A stretch of DNA of 64,000 nt from Mycolicibacter heraklionensis (GCF_019645815.1 NZ_CP080997.1:744001-808000), one strand, 5' to 3'; numbered from the stretch's first letter, positions 34,709 through 46,300 are shown. The notes: generated by a model not told the origin, from the letters alone. Numbers and translations are program-made.

Positions 34709-35209
34709 ATGGCGATCAAAACCGATATCCGGGGCATGATCTGGCGTTACCCGGAGTCGTTCGTGGTGGGCCGCGAGAAGATCCGCGAGTTCGCCCGGGC
34801 CATCAAGGCCGAGGACCCGGCCTATTTCGATGAGGCAGAGGCGGCCAAACTGGGCCACGACGCGCTGCTGGCGCCGCTCACCTTTGTGGCGATCCTGGCC
34901 AAGCTGGTGCAGTCCGACTTCTTCCGGCACGTTGACACCGGCTACACCACCATGCAGATGGTCCAGGTCGACCAGGGCTTCACCTACCTCAAGCCGATCA
35001 AGGCCGGCGACACGCTCTACGCCCGGATGGAGATCGCCTCGGTCAACGAGCGTTTCGGTGCTGACATCGTCACGACCCGCAACATCTTGACCAACCAGGA
35101 CGGCGACGTGGTGCTCGAGGCGTTCACCACGATGATGGGCCACGAAGGAGACGATTCGGTCAACCTCAGGTGGGACGCCGAATCGGGTCAGGTCGTCCGA
35201 ACAGCCTGA
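34709..35209 (+). CDS. hadC: (3R)-hydroxyacyl-ACP dehydratase subunit HadC
   Basis: The product is 166 residues, as Rv0637. It resembles HadA in its opening (YPESFVVGREKIREFARAI) and in VQVDQGFTYLKPIKAGDTLY, and lacks the catalytic Asp/His motif. With HadB it forms HadBC, which acts on longer, often oxygenated, meromycolate intermediates. It ends the had operon. Confidence 0.95.
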   Translation: MAIKTDIRGMIWRYPESFVVGREKIREFARAIKAEDPAYFDEAEAAKLGHDALLAPLTFVAILAKLVQSDFFRHVDTGYTTMQMVQVDQGFTYLKPIKAGDTLYARMEIASVNERFGADIVTTRNILTNQDGDVVLEAFTTMMGHEGDDSVNLRWDAESGQVVRTA

Positions 35210-35313
35210 TCCATGAGGCAGTCCCGGCTTCCGCTCACCTCCGCCGTCCCTGCGGGCCGACTCCGGTGAGCCTCGCCGAACAGCCTGATTAGTAACTGGC
35301 CATAGCGGCGAGG

Positions 35314-35319
35314 TACACT
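35314..35319 (+). promoter_or_regulatory. candidate -10 box before tRNA-Trp
   Basis: TACACT fits the mycobacterial -10 pattern in the 235-base gap after hadC. No clear -35 is seen. Initiation near 35326 would give a transcript through tRNA-Trp and possibly secE and nusG. Confidence 0.4.
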
Positions 35320-35444
35320 CGGACTTCGGGGTTTTCCCAGCATTAGCGCGCTTTCCGTGATTCCGGGGGGCGCGCGAATTGTGTGAGCCGGAGACGGCGC
35401 ACAGGTGAAGCTTCCGAACCCGCAGGTTGGTGCGCCAACCGCGA

Positions 35445-35517
<73 letters not shown>

Positions 35518-35594
35518 CTGACGTGCCATGGTGGACACTGGACACCATGCGCGGTACGGCAATGAGGTAAGCGCGAACAACGAAGGAGCATGCG

Positions 35595-36035
35595 GTGACC
35601 GACGAGCTCGACCGTCCCGACGCCGCAGCCGACGGCGACAGCGATGCCGAATCCGGCCGCAGCAGTCGCACGGCCGTGGTGAGCAGGCAGGTCGGCGACC
35701 CGCTGCGGCCCACCGGCAAGCGTTCGCGGCGTCGTGGTGCAGGCGACGAGGACTCGACTGCCATCGAATTGGACGCCGAAGACGCCGCGGACGCTGCGAA
35801 GGCCAAGAAGAAGGCCAAGAAGAAGGCTGAAGGGCCCTCGCGCAACCCGTTCGTCTTCGTACTGAACTTCCTCAAGCAGGTCGTCGGCGAACTTCGCAAG
35901 GTGATCTGGCCGAACCGCAAGCAGATGGTCACCTACACCGCAGTGGTGCTGGCGTTCCTGGTCTTCATGGTGGCATTGGTCGCCGGGGCAGACTTCGGAT
36001 TCGCCCGGCTGGTGCTGCTGGTGTTCGGCGAGTGA
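35595..36035 (+). CDS. secE: preprotein translocase subunit SecE
   Basis: GTG start at 35595, 146 residues. The conserved SecE part is the last 65 residues, with [20 protein letters not shown] and a single membrane helix. An 80-residue acidic then lysine-rich N-terminal extension ([10 protein letters not shown]) is typical of actinobacteria. SecE stabilises the SecY channel. It precedes nusG by 23 bases, as in H37Rv. Confidence 0.95.
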   Translation: MTDELDRPDAAADGDSDAESGRSSRTAVVSRQVGDPLRPTGKRSRRRGAGDEDSTAIELDAEDAADAAKAKKKAKKKAEGPSRNPFVFVLNFLKQVVGELRKVIWPNRKQMVTYTAVVLAFLVFMVALVAGADFGFARLVLLVFGE

Positions 36036-36043
36036 AGTTATAG

Positions 36044-36841
<798 letters not shown>

Positions 36842-36866
36842 TACGTAGGAAAGGAACACCCCACTC

Positions 36867-37295
36867 ATGGCCCCGAAGAAGAAGGTCGCCGGGCTGATCA
36901 AGCTCCAGATCAAGGCCGGCGAGGCCAACCCAGCGCCGCCGGTCGGCCCCGCGCTCGGTCAGCACGGCGTGAACATCATGGAGTTCTGCAAGGCGTACAA
37001 CGCCGCGACGGAAAGCCAGCGCGGCAACGTCATCCCCGTGGAGATCACCGTCTACGAGGACCGCAGCTTCACCTTTGCGCTCAAGACCCCGCCCGCGGCG
37101 CGGCTGCTGCTCAAGGCCGCCGGTATCGCCAAGGGTTCGGCCGAGCCGCACAAGACCAAGGTCGCCAAGGTGACCTGGGACCAGGTGCGCGAGATCGCCG
37201 AGACCAAGAAGGCCGACCTCAACGCCAACGACATCGAGGCCGGAGCCAAGATCATCGCCGGTACCGCCCGCTCCATGGGAATCACCGTCGAGTAG
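36867..37295 (+). CDS. rplK: 50S ribosomal protein L11
   Basis: The product is 142 residues, full length. The N-terminal domain contains [20 protein letters not shown], the thiostrepton-binding part, and the C-terminal rRNA-binding domain ends with [13 protein letters not shown]11 forms part of the GTPase-associated centre. The ribosome-binding site AGGAAAGGA lies before the ATG. A 133-base gap separates it from rplA. Confidence 0.97.
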   Translation: MAPKKKVAGLIKLQIKAGEANPAPPVGPALGQHGVNIMEFCKAYNAATESQRGNVIPVEITVYEDRSFTFALKTPPAARLLLKAAGIAKGSAEPHKTKVAKVTWDQVREIAETKKADLNANDIEAGAKIIAGTARSMGITVE

Positions 37296-37371
37296 TAGCT
37301 GTTGATCCTGCGCTGACGGCGCAAAAGTGCGAGTGAGCACCGCCGTGAACGCAGACTCAACGCAAGGAAAG

Positions 37372-37428
37372 CGTGGGAGGGCCAGCTTCGGCCCGCAGAC
37401 CACAACCAACCACGAGATTGGATAACCA
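37372..37428 (+). promoter_or_regulatory. possible L1-binding leader of rplA
   Basis: The gap between rplK and rplA contains a stem GGGCC/GGCCC around AGCTTC (37379-37394) followed by CGCAGACCACAACC. This resembles the L1-binding region of 23S rRNA that many bacteria copy into the L11-L1 message. It is proposed by eye from position and pattern. Confidence 0.35.
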
Positions 37429-38136
37429 ATGAGCAAGACCAGCAAGGCCTACCGCGCCGCCGCCGAGAAGGTGGACCGCGACAACCTCTACAGCCCGCTG
37501 CAGGCGGCCAAACTCGCCAAGGAGACGTCCTCGACCAAGCAGGACGCCACCGTCGAGGTCGCCATCCGGCTCGGTGTCGACCCGCGCAAGGCCGACCAGA
37601 TGGTCCGCGGCACCGTCAACCTGCCCCACGGCACCGGTAAGACCGCCCGCGTGGCGGTATTCGCGGTCGGCGAGAAGGCCGAGCAGGCCATCGCCGCCGG
37701 CGCCGACGTGGTCGGCAGCGACGACCTGATCGAGGAGATCCAGGGTGGTTTCCTCGACTTCGACGCCGCGATCGCCACCCCCGACCAGATGGCCAAGGTG
37801 GGCCGCATCGCTCGGGTCCTGGGTCCGCGTGGCCTGATGCCCAACCCCAAGACCGGCACCGTCACCCCCGACGTCGCCAAGGCCGTCTCCGACATCAAGG
37901 GCGGCAAGATCAACTTCCGTGTCGACAAGCAGGCCAACCTGCACTTCGTCATCGGCAAGGCGTCGTTCGAAGAGGCAAAGCTGGCGGAGAACTACGGCGC
38001 CGCCCTCGACGAGGTGCTGCGGCTCAAGCCGTCGTCGTCCAAGGGCCGTTACCTCAAGAAGGTCACCATTTCGACGACGACCGGCCCCGGCATTCCGGTG
38101 GACCCGACCGTCACCCGCAACTTCGCGGCCGAATAG
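37429..38136 (+). CDS. rplA: 50S ribosomal protein L1
   Basis: The product is 235 residues. The conserved signature [18 protein letters not shown] and [19 protein letters not shown] are intact. L1 binds the L1 stalk of 23S rRNA and helps tRNA release; it usually also represses its own operon. It is the last gene of the secE-nusG-rplK-rplA group and is followed by a strong terminator. Confidence 0.97.
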   Translation: MSKTSKAYRAAAEKVDRDNLYSPLQAAKLAKETSSTKQDATVEVAIRLGVDPRKADQMVRGTVNLPHGTGKTARVAVFAVGEKAEQAIAAGADVVGSDDLIEEIQGGFLDFDAAIATPDQMAKVGRIARVLGPRGLMPNPKTGTVTPDVAKAVSDIKGGKINFRVDKQANLHFVIGKASFEEAKLAENYGAALDEVLRLKPSSSKGRYLKKVTISTTTGPGIPVDPTVTRNFAAE

Positions 38137-38144
38137 GACACACC

Positions 38145-38183
38145 GAAAAGCCCCCGCACGCTAGCGCGTGACGGGGGCTTTTC
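38145..38183. terminator. bidirectional terminator between rplA and mmaA4
   Basis: GAAAAGCCCCCG (38145-38156) pairs perfectly with CGGGGGCTTTTC (38172-38183). The A-rich and T-rich ends give a U-tract in both directions, so it can end both rplA and the convergent methyltransferase gene. Confidence 0.85.
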
Positions 38184-38201
38184 TGTGGCCGTGACCTTGA
38201 G

Positions 38202-39092
38202 TCAGGCGGCTTGCTTGACGTAGGTGACCAGACTGACGTCCAGGCTCTCGTCGGTGAAGTAGTACTCGCAGCCGCGCAGGTATTTCATGTAACGCTCGTA
38301 GACCTCTTCGGACTGGATCGCGACGGCCTCGTCGTGGTGAGCTTCCAGGGCGTCGCCCCAGATCTTGAGGGTCTTGATGTAGTGCGGCCGCAGCGAAAGC
38401 GCTTCGGGCACAGTGAAACCGGCCTTCTCGCCGTGGTCGACCATCATCTGGGTGGTCGGCAGTCGGCCGCCCGGGAAGATCTCGGTGAGGATGAACTTGA
38501 TGAACCGCGCGGTCTCGAACGTCAGCTTCTTGCCGCGCGCGTTGAGCTCATAAGGGTGGAAGCTGACGCTGCTCTGGATGGCCATCCGGCCGTCGGCCGG
38601 CATGATCTCGTAGCAGTTCTTGAAGAAGTCGTCGTAGTTCTCGAAGCCGAAGTGCTCGAAAGCCTCGATCGAGACGATCCGGTCCACCGGCTCGTGAAAC
38701 TCTTCCCAGCCCTGCAGCAGGACCCGCCGTGACCGGTCGGTGTCGATGGCATCCAGCAGCTCCTGGGAGTAGGCGTGCTGGTTCTTCGACAAGGTCAGGC
38801 CGATCACGTTGACGTCGTACTTCTCCACGGCGCGCTTCATGGTCGCGCCCCAGCCGCAACCGATGTCCAGCAGAGTCATCCCCGGCCGCAGGTCCAGCTT
38901 GTCCAGGTTCAGGTCGAGCTTGGCGACCTGGGCCTCCTCCAGACTGATGTCCGGCGGCTCGAAGTACGCACAGCTGTACGTCCGGCTGGGGTCCTGGAAC
39001 AGTGCGAAGAAGTCATCGGACAGGTCGTAGTGGGCCTGGATATTCTCGAATTTCGGACGCATCCCCGAGGTGCGTGTCGCTTTGTCCACCAT
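38202..39092 (-). CDS. mmaA4: hydroxymycolate synthase-type methyltransferase MmaA4
   Basis: The start is the ATG at 39092 ([20 protein letters not shown]), with GGAAGG 13 bases upstream; the frame to 39167 starts with rare codons. The product is 296 residues. It matches MmaA4 in FEN(I)[17 protein letters not shown], the SAM motif [26 protein letters not shown] and the C-terminal [13 protein letters not shown]. MmaA4 adds the methyl and hydroxyl groups needed for oxygenated mycolic acids. It faces rplA across a shared terminator. Confidence 0.88.
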   Translation of the reverse strand: MVDKATRTSGMRPKFENIQAHYDLSDDFFALFQDPSRTYSCAYFEPPDISLEEAQVAKLDLNLDKLDLRPGMTLLDIGCGWGATMKRAVEKYDVNVIGLTLSKNQHAYSQELLDAIDTDRSRRVLLQGWEEFHEPVDRIVSIEAFEHFGFENYDDFFKNCYEIMPADGRMAIQSSVSFHPYELNARGKKLTFETARFIKFILTEIFPGGRLPTTQMMVDHGEKAGFTVPEALSLRPHYIKTLKIWGDALEAHHDEAVAIQSEEVYERYMKYLRGCEYYFTDESLDVSLVTYVKQAA

Positions 39093-39249
39093 CTGTGACT
39101 GATTGCCTTCCTGATGAAACCCGCTGCGACCGGACATGTGGTCTGGGGCGTCGCACGTGCCGGTCAACTGTTGCAGCTTAGCGGGTCGGGGGTGAATCGG
39201 TTGACGTGAAATGTAGCCAAGCCGGAACCCGCGGCAGGCCCGTTCTCCA

Positions 39250-40113
39250 CTATTTCTGCAGCGTGTACTGGTGAACGCTGGTGTTGCCGTTGCGGAACAG
39301 CTCCACGCAGCCGTTGAGGTACTTGTCGAAACGGTCGTATGCCTCTTGGCCCTGCACCTCGATCGCCCGCTCCTTATTGGCCGCCAACATCGCCGCCCAG
39401 TCCTGAAGGGTGCGTGCGTAGTGCGGCCCGATCTCGTCGTCGCGGGTCACGGTGAAACCGGCGTCGGCGGCGTACTGGCGGGGCAACCACGCCGAGGGAA
39501 GCTGCCCGCCGGGGAAGATCTCCCGCATGATGAACAGCGTGAACTTGGCCAGCGACATCGTCATCGGAATGCCCTTGGCCTGCGCCTCGTCCTGCCCGCT
39601 GATCGCGGTGATGGTGTGCAGCAGCATCCGACCGTCGTCGGGCAGTGCGTTGTAGGTGATGTCGAAGAAGTCCGCCCAGCGGTCGCGGCCGAAGTGCTCG
39701 AACGCGCCGATCGACACGATCCGGTCCACCTTGTCGGTGAACTCCTCCCACCCCTGCAGCCGCACCTCGACGTTGCGGTTGGTGTCCACCTTCGACAGCT
39801 TGTCGATGGCGTACTGGCGCTGCTCACCACTGAGGGTGAGCCCGATGACGTTGACGTCGTACTTCTCCAGCGCGCGCTGCATGCAGGCACCCCAACCGCA
39901 GCCGATGTCCAGCAGCGTCATGCCGGGCTCCAGGCCCAGCTTGCCCAGCGCCAAGTCGAACTTGGCGATCTGCGCCTCGTCGCAGGTGGTGTCCTTGTCC
40001 GGGTAGAACCCGCAGGTGTAGCCCATTGTCGGACCTAGGAACAGCTCGTAGAACTCGTTGGAGATGTCGTAGATCGACTGCAGTTCCTCGTACTTCGGTT
40101 CCAGCTTGGGCAT
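39250..40113 (-). CDS. mycolic acid cyclopropane synthase family methyltransferase, divergent paralogue
   Basis: The product is 287 residues. It has the family layout: [23 protein letters not shown] motif [37 protein letters not shown] and a C-terminal NGCVELFR. The [13 protein letters not shown] stretch differs from the CAYFEP/CAYFER of MmaA1-4 and CmaA1-2, so I do not assign it to a named H37Rv enzyme. It probably modifies double bonds of meromycolates or related fatty acids. It occupies the site of mmaA3-mmaA1 in H37Rv. Confidence 0.85.
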   Translation of the reverse strand: MPKLEPKYEELQSIYDISNEFYELFLGPTMGYTCGFYPDKDTTCDEAQIAKFDLALGKLGLEPGMTLLDIGCGWGACMQRALEKYDVNVIGLTLSGEQRQYAIDKLSKVDTNRNVEVRLQGWEEFTDKVDRIVSIGAFEHFGRDRWADFFDITYNALPDDGRMLLHTITAISGQDEAQAKGIPMTMSLAKFTLFIMREIFPGGQLPSAWLPRQYAADAGFTVTRDDEIGPHYARTLQDWAAMLAANKERAIEVQGQEAYDRFDKYLNGCVELFRNGNTSVHQYTLQK

Positions 40114-40241
40114 GGCTCAGTTCACTCGCGATCTTCTCTAAATTGGGGGGAGAGTGTGCACAGACTACCGTTGCCGGTCTGTTATGAGCACTTCGGTGTG
40201 GCTTAGGCCACCGAGCGGCCCCGACCGGCCAGCGCGAGTGG

Positions 40242-41156
40242 TTATCTCGCGGCGGCAAACGTCGTGGTCAGCTCGCTGATCACCGGGTCCCACAGCTCTT
40301 CGGGCAGGTCGTGGCCCATACCTTCGAACAGCACCAGGCGGGCGCGGTCGATGGCATCGGCCACCGCCCGTCCCCCCGAAGGGCGCATCAGCTTGTCGGC
40401 CAAGCCGTGGATGACCACGGTCGGTGCGGTGATCAGCCGGTTGTATTCGGCCAGGCTGCCGCTGGCCAGGATGGCGCCGAACTGCCGGGCGATGCCCCAG
40501 GGGTAGTAGCTGCGCTCGTAGGCCTCGACGATGTTGGCCCGTAGCTGGTCTTCCGGCGCCGGGTAGCGGGGGCTGCCGATGATCCGGCTGGCCCGCACCG
40601 CGTTGTCGATGATCACCTCGCGCGGGGAGTCCGGTGACGGTCCGGTCAGCAGCGCCATCAGCGCCCGCGGGGCCGGCGGCGGAAGGAAACGCCGGTTGTT
40701 GCTGGAGAAGATGACGCCCAGCGAACGGGTCCGGGCCGCGAACCGTGCGGCGAACACCTGCGCGATCATGCCGCCCATCGAAGCGCCGACGACGTGTGTC
40801 TGCTCGATTCCCAAGTGATCCAGCAGGGCGGCAGCGTCATCGGCCATGTCCTCCAGGGTGTAGACGGCCGGGCTGGGCTTACCCAGCCAGAACCGCGCCA
40901 TGCGCGGGACCAGGGCGCCGCGGGAGTGGTCGCGGCCCAGCTTGCTGGACAAGCCGACGTCCCGGTTGTCGTACCGGATCACCCGCAGGCCCTGAGCGAC
41001 CAGCTTCTCGCAGAACCCGGTGCGCCACAGCAGCAGCTGGGCGCCCAGTCCCATCACCAGCAGCACCGGGGGATCCTCGGGACTTCCCAGGTCTTCGTAG
41101 AAGATCTCCAGGTCGCCCGAGCGGGCCGTGCCGCTGCGTATCTCCACCACGGTCAA
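40242..41156 (-). CDS. lipG: alpha/beta-hydrolase LipG (Rv0646c)
   Basis: The product is 304 residues. The oxyanion region is VMGLGAQLLLWRTGFCEKL, the nucleophile elbow GASMGG, with an aspartate in HGLADKLMRPSGG and the histidine in EGMGHDLPEELWD. LipG is reported in H37Rv as a lipase/thioesterase acting on short acyl esters. It overlaps the upstream kinase gene by four bases (ATGA) and ends the minus-strand run near the mmaA genes. Confidence 0.93.
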   Translation of the reverse strand: MTVVEIRSGTARSGDLEIFYEDLGSPEDPPVLLVMGLGAQLLLWRTGFCEKLVAQGLRVIRYDNRDVGLSSKLGRDHSRGALVPRMARFWLGKPSPAVYTLEDMADDAAALLDHLGIEQTHVVGASMGGMIAQVFAARFAARTRSLGVIFSSNNRRFLPPPAPRALMALLTGPSPDSPREVIIDNAVRASRIIGSPRYPAPEDQLRANIVEAYERSYYPWGIARQFGAILASGSLAEYNRLITAPTVVIHGLADKLMRPSGGRAVADAIDRARLVLFEGMGHDLPEELWDPVISELTTTFAAAR

Positions 41157-42508
41157 ACTCCCGGGTTGTCGTCGTTGTCTTTGTGCTCGCGGCTGACGTC
41201 GACCATGAAGTTGGCGAAGTAGCCGGTCAGCTGCGGATCGGACATCATCTGCCAGCGCGGTGCCAGCAGTTTCATGTAGCGCTCCACGTAGAGGAACTGC
41301 TTGCCGATGAGCACCAGCTCGCGCGGCAGCTTGACGTCATAGGCATCGGCCAGCGCCCCGAGCTGCTTGCCGATCTCGGCATACGACATGTCGCCCAGCG
41401 ACTTCATGGTCAGCGGGGTGGCGAAAGCCTCGAGGTCCTTGGCGGCCTGGCCCTCGGGTTTGACGGTGCCCACCGCGCCCATCAGCACCACGATCTTGCC
41501 GGCCGCGGCGTGGTCCTTCTTGACCAGCAGCGCGTAGACCAGCTCGCGCAGCAGCCAACGGGTGCGCGGGTCGATGCGGCCCATGATGCCGAAGTCCAGG
41601 AACACCACCCGGCCCTCGTCGTCCACCAGCAGATTGCCGGCGTGCAGGTCGCCGTGGAACAACCCGTGCCGCAGTCCGCCCTCGAAGGTGGAGAACAGCA
41701 ACGCCTTGACCAGCTCCACGCCGTCGAAACCGGCTTTGCGGATGGCGGGGGCGTCGTCGATGCGAATGCCGGACACGCGCTCCATCGTCAGCACCCGCTC
41801 GCTGGTGAAGTCCCAGTGCACGTCGGGCACCTTGATGTTGCGGCCCAGCGGCGAGGCGTGCAGGTGCGACACCCAGGTCTGCATCGACTGGCCCTCGATG
41901 CGGAAGTCCAGCTCCTCGGCGAGGTTGTCGGCGAAGTCGGCGACCACGTCGCCGGCCGACAGCCGGCGGCCCAGCTTGGCCAGCTCGACGAGCTGCGCGA
42001 ACCGTTTGAGGATCTGCAGGTCGGCCGCGACCCGGCGGCGGATGCCCGGCCGCTGGATCTTGACCACGACCTCCTCGCCGCTGTGCAGGGTGGCGAAGTG
42101 CACCTGGGCGATCGAAGCCGACGCGATGGGGGTCTCGTCGAACTTCGCGAACAGCTCCTGCGGTGCGGCGCCCAGTTCCTCGACGAACAGTTCGTGCACC
42201 GCGTCCGGGTCGGCCGGCGGGACGGAGTCGAGCAGGCCGCGGAATTCCCGGGACAGCGGTTCGCCGAACGCGCCGGGGCTCGAGGCGATGATCTGGCCGA
42301 ATTTGACGTAGGTGGGGCCCAGGTCGGCGAACGTCTGCGGCAGCTCGCGGATCACCTTCTGCTGGATCGGCCCCGGCCCGAGCAGCCGGGTGAAGACTCG
42401 GGTGGCGGCGCGGGTGAGCTGCCAGCCGGTCGCGCCGACGCGGGCCGCCTCAACCGGCAACGGCACCCGGTCCAGCTGGGCCACCTGGCGGGGTGGGGTC
42501 GAACTCAT
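41153..42508 (-). CDS. ABC1/UbiB-family atypical kinase (Rv0647c)
   Basis: The start is the ATG at 42508 (MSSTPPRQVAQLDRVPLP); the longer frame enters the lipG relic and DinB gene. The product is 451 residues. The ABC1 signature TYVKFGQIIAS (KxGQ), the GEEVVVKIQRPG lysine, HGLFHGDLHAGNLL and the VFLDFGIMG motif are all present. UbiB-type proteins are ATP-binding atypical kinases that support quinone or lipid metabolism at the membrane. It is translationally coupled to lipG. Confidence 0.92.
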   Translation of the reverse strand: MSSTPPRQVAQLDRVPLPVEAARVGATGWQLTRAATRVFTRLLGPGPIQQKVIRELPQTFADLGPTYVKFGQIIASSPGAFGEPLSREFRGLLDSVPPADPDAVHELFVEELGAAPQELFAKFDETPIASASIAQVHFATLHSGEEVVVKIQRPGIRRRVAADLQILKRFAQLVELAKLGRRLSAGDVVADFADNLAEELDFRIEGQSMQTWVSHLHASPLGRNIKVPDVHWDFTSERVLTMERVSGIRIDDAPAIRKAGFDGVELVKALLFSTFEGGLRHGLFHGDLHAGNLLVDDEGRVVFLDFGIMGRIDPRTRWLLRELVYALLVKKDHAAAGKIVVLMGAVGTVKPEGQAAKDLEAFATPLTMKSLGDMSYAEIGKQLGALADAYDVKLPRELVLIGKQFLYVERYMKLLAPRWQMMSDPQLTGYFANFMVDVSREHKDNDDNPGV

Positions 42509-42556
42509 TGCTGCAGTCTGCCAAATCAGCGGCGGAAGTTCTCCGTCAGCGCCTCG

Positions 42557-42714
42557 GTAGCCGGCGTCGACCAGCAGGGCGCAGAACCCGTCCGGCCACA
42601 TCGGCAGCTGCGCCCCCAGCCCCATGATCAGCAAGACGGCCGGGTCGTCTGGGTTTCCCAAATCCTCGTAGAAGATCTGCACGCCGCCGGCGTCGGCACG
42701 CCCCGTTCGGGTCT
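42557..42714 (-). pseudogene. truncated second lipG copy (N-terminal fragment)
   Basis: The minus strand encodes VQIFYEDLGNPDDPAVLLIM followed by GLGAQLPMWPDGFCALLVDAG, closely matching the LipG N-terminus (EIFYEDLGSPEDPPVLLVM and GLGAQLLLWRTGFCEKLVAQ). No nucleophile or downstream region follows; the frame passes into the ABC1 kinase start. It reads as the stub of a tandem lipG duplication. Confidence 0.75.
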
Positions 42715-42717
42715 GCC

Positions 42718-43239
42718 CTAGGCCGGGCCGGCTTGGTGGGCGTACAGGTCGCGGATGCAGCCGATTTCGGCTCCGTGGTGAATGGCTTCGCGGTTGATGT
42801 GCAGGATGAGCTGGGCCATGGTGTGCTCGGCCCACGGACCCTCGGCCGGTCCGATCGGCCGGGCCAGAGCGGCGTCGTCCAGGCCGCGCACCCCGGCGAT
42901 CCAGCGGACGTAGGCATCGTCGAGTTGGCGCAGCGCGGTGGCGGCGTCCAGGGCGTACGGCCAGCTCTGGTAGTCGGCCGGCGGCCCGCCGAAGTGGTGC
43001 TGGTTGCGCATCGCGAACACGCCGACGGTGACGTGCGTCATCCGCCAGGCGATGGTGGTGAACGGCGCCGGCTCCGGCGCCGGAAACGCGAAGTCGATTC
43101 CGTCCCGGCGCACGCTCCAGCAGTCCGGCACCGGTTCCCACAGGTACTCGTCGTCGCTCAGACCGTCCAGCCGTGGCCGGAGCAGGTGCTGCCAATGCCA
43201 GTCGAGTTGATCGGCCAGTACCTCACTGGAGACGGGCAT
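42718..43239 (-). CDS. DinB-superfamily protein
   Basis: The start is the ATG at 43239 (MPVSSEVLADQLDWHWQHLL); the frame to 43314 overlaps the divergent GH38 start. The product is 173 residues. The four-helix DinB bundle has metal-binding histidines in MTHVTVG and INREAIHHGAEIG, the last pair near the C-terminus. The family includes mycothiol-, bacillithiol- and glutathione-dependent transferases. Mycobacteria make mycothiol, so a mycothiol S-transferase role is plausible. It lies divergent to the mannosidase and upstream of the lipG stub. Confidence 0.82.
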   Translation of the reverse strand: MPVSSEVLADQLDWHWQHLLRPRLDGLSDDEYLWEPVPDCWSVRRDGIDFAFPAPEPAPFTTIAWRMTHVTVGVFAMRNQHHFGGPPADYQSWPYALDAATALRQLDDAYVRWIAGVRGLDDAALARPIGPAEGPWAEHTMAQLILHINREAIHHGAEIGCIRDLYAHQAGPA

Positions 43240-43312
43240 GACCCGAGCCTGCCAGGCACGGCCGGTCGCCGAAAGGCTCCGCGCGGCGGGCGCGCATCCG
43301 TAGGTTTGTGCC

Positions 43313-46300
43313 ATGCGGATCCTCGACGTCGAATCGACCGAGAAGTTCGTCGGGCCGGCCGACGCGCCCCTGCAGCTGGTTCGGGTCGACTACCGTGACG
43401 CCGACGTGGCGACACTGCTGCGTATCGACGGCGACGGTCTGGCCGGGGAAACCGTCGCCGAGCCCGGCGCCGGCGTCGTCGAGGTGCCGGTGACCGTCGA
43501 GAACCCGGTGCCGGGCCAGCAGCGGGCCGCGCGGGTCAACGGCACCGGCTTCACGTTCACCGTCGCCGAACCCGGCTGGACGATGTTCATGGTCGGCCAC
43601 TTCCACTACGACCCGGTGTGGTGGAACACCCAGGCCAACTACACCAGCGCCTGGACCGAGCACCCGCTCGGCGCGTGCCGGCAGACCAACGGCTTCGATC
43701 TGGTGCGCGGCCACCTGGACTGGGCCCGCGAGCACCCCGAGTACAAGTTCGTCTTGGCCGAGGTGGACTACCTCAAGCCGTACTGGGACACCCACCCGCA
43801 GGACCGTGCCGAGCTCCGGCGGCTGATGGCGCAGGGCCGGGTGGAGGTGATGGGCGGCACCTACAACGAGCCGTCGACCAACCTCACCGACGCGGAGACC
43901 ACGATCCGCAACCTGGTGGCCGGCATGGGCTTTCAGCGCGACATCATGGGCGCTGACCCGGCGACAGCCTGGCAGCTCGACGTTTTCGGGCATGACCCGC
44001 AGTTCCCCGGGCTGGTCGCCGACGCCGGGCTGTCCTCCAGCGCCTGGGCCCGCGGGCCGTTTCACCAGTGGGGCCCGATGGCCGATAGCGGCGATCCGCG
44101 CCGGATGCAGTTCCCATCCGAGTTCGAATGGATCGCGCCGTCCGGGCGCGGTCTGTTGACCCATTACATGCCGGCGCACTACGCGGCCGGCTGGTGGATG
44201 GACGCGAATGCGACCCTGGGCGCCGCCGAAGACGACGTCTACCGGTTGTTCACCGAGATGAAGAAGGTCGCCGCCACCCGCAACGTGCTGCTGCCGGTGG
44301 GCACCGACTTCACCCCGCCGAACCGCTGGATCACCGAGATCCACCGGGACTGGAACACCCGCTACACCTGGCCGAAGTTCGTCTGCGCGCTGCCGAGTGA
44401 GTTCTTCGCCGCGGTGCGCGCCGAACTCGAGCAGCGCGGTGCGACTCCCTCCCCGCAGACCCGCGACATGAACCCGATCTACACCGGCTGCCACGTCTCC
44501 TATATCGACACCAAGCAGGCCAACCGGGCCGCCGAACAGGCGATCCTGGGCGCGGAGCGCTTTGCGGTGTTCGCCGCGGCGCTGACCGGGGTGGACTACC
44601 CGGAGGCGGCGCTGACCAAAGCGTGGGCGCAACTGTCCTACGGCGCCCACCATGACGCCATCACCGGCTCGGAGGCCGACCAGGTGTACCTGGACCTGCT
44701 GACCGGCTGGCGCGACGCCTGGCAGCTGGGCACCGACGCCCGCGACACCGCGCTGGCGGTGCTGTCGGGCTTGGTGGGCGCCGACGAAGGTGCCGTGGTG
44801 TGGAACCCGGTGGCCACCGATCGCACCGACGTCGTCACGCTGCACCTGGAGACGCCGCTGGCCGGCGGAGCGCGCGTGATCGACACCGACGGCGCCGAGC
44901 TGCCCGCACATGTCGAGCACGGCGGCACCACGGTCAGCTGGTTGGCTCGCGGCGTGCCGTCGCTGGGCTGGCGGGCCTACCGGCTGATTCCCACTGCGGA
45001 CGTCCACGACTGGCAACCGCTGGACGCTCCCCGGATCAGCAACGAGCACCACCAGCTGACCGCGGACCCGGACCGCGGCGGCGGGATCACCTCGTGGCTC
45101 CACCAGGGCCGCGAAATGATCATCGAGGGAGGCCTGGGCAACCAGCTCGCCGTCTACGACGAGTACCCCAAACACCCGCAATCCGGTGAGGGCCCATGGC
45201 ATTTGGTGCCCAGCGGCAACCTGTTCACCTCCGCGGTGGCCCGTGACGTCACGGTGCAGGCCTACCGCGGACCGCTGGGGGAGCGGCTGGTGGTCTCCGG
45301 GCGGATCCGCACGGTGCTGACCTACACCCAGACGCTGACGCTGTGGCACGGCGTGGACCGGGTGGACTGCACCACCACCATCGAGGGGTTCACCGGCGCC
45401 GACCACCTGCTGCGACTGCGCTGGCCCTGCCCGGTGCCCGGCGCCCTGCCGGTCGCCGAGGTGGCCGACGCCGTGATCGGCCGCGGCTTCGGCCTGCTGC
45501 ACGAGCCCAGCGGACGCTCGGTGGACACCGCGCAGTACCCCCGGACCCTCGACACCCCCGCCAACCGCTGGTTCGGGCTGTCCGCGACGGCCCGGGTCAG
45601 CGTCGGCGACGGCAGCCGGGCGGTCTCGGTGGCCGAAGTAGTCACCGATGGCTCGCCGGTCCGGGAGTTGATGGTCGCACTGGTGCGCGCCGGGGTCACC
45701 GCCACCTGTTCGGACGCCGACGGGCCCCGCTACGGCAACCTCGACGTCGACTCCAACCTGCCCGACACCCGTATCGCGCTGGGCGGGCCGGACCGCAACG
45801 CCTTCACCCGGGCCGTGCTGGACGCCGCCGATCCGGCCTACGCCGCCGAGCTGCAGCGCCAGCTCGACCGGCGCGGCCGGGCGCGGGTGTGGGTGCCGGC
45901 GGCCAAACCCCTCACCGAGGTCTGGGTTCCCGGCGCCGACCTCACCGGTCCGCGCGCCCTGCCGGTGCTGGTGATCGCCGGTCGCGACGATGACCAGTTG
46001 GTGGCCGAGATCGCACGGGTGGCCGACGACCTGTCCGACGCCGAGATCGCGGTGGACCAGGACGTCGACGCGGAGATGGAGCCCTTCGAGGCGCGCACCG
46101 TCGCGCTGATCAACCGCGGGGCGCCCAGTTTCGCCGTGGATTCCGCGGGAACCTTGCACACCGCGCTGCTGCGATCCTGCAGCAGCTGGCCGTCGGCCGC
46201 CTGGACCGACGATCCGCGTCGCACCGCCCCGGACGGCAGCGCCTTCCAACTGCAGCACTGGACGCACACCTTCGAATACGCGCTGGTGGCCGGCGACGGC

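Noticed and set aside
35595..35840. Lysine-rich N-terminal part of secE as a separate small protein
   Set aside because: It is in frame with SecE, and long charged N-terminal extensions are normal in actinobacterial SecE.
37308..37330. Small hairpin after rplK as a terminator
   Set aside because: The stem is only about five bases, and rplA is expected to be cotranscribed with rplK.
39093..39167. Longer MmaA4 start
   Set aside because: It starts with a TTG codon and adds residues unlike the family; the ATG at 39092 has a ribosome-binding sequence.
43223..46267. Minus-strand 1014-residue frame antisense to the GH38 gene
   Set aside because: It is a shadow frame; the GH38 catalytic motifs confirm the plus-strand gene.
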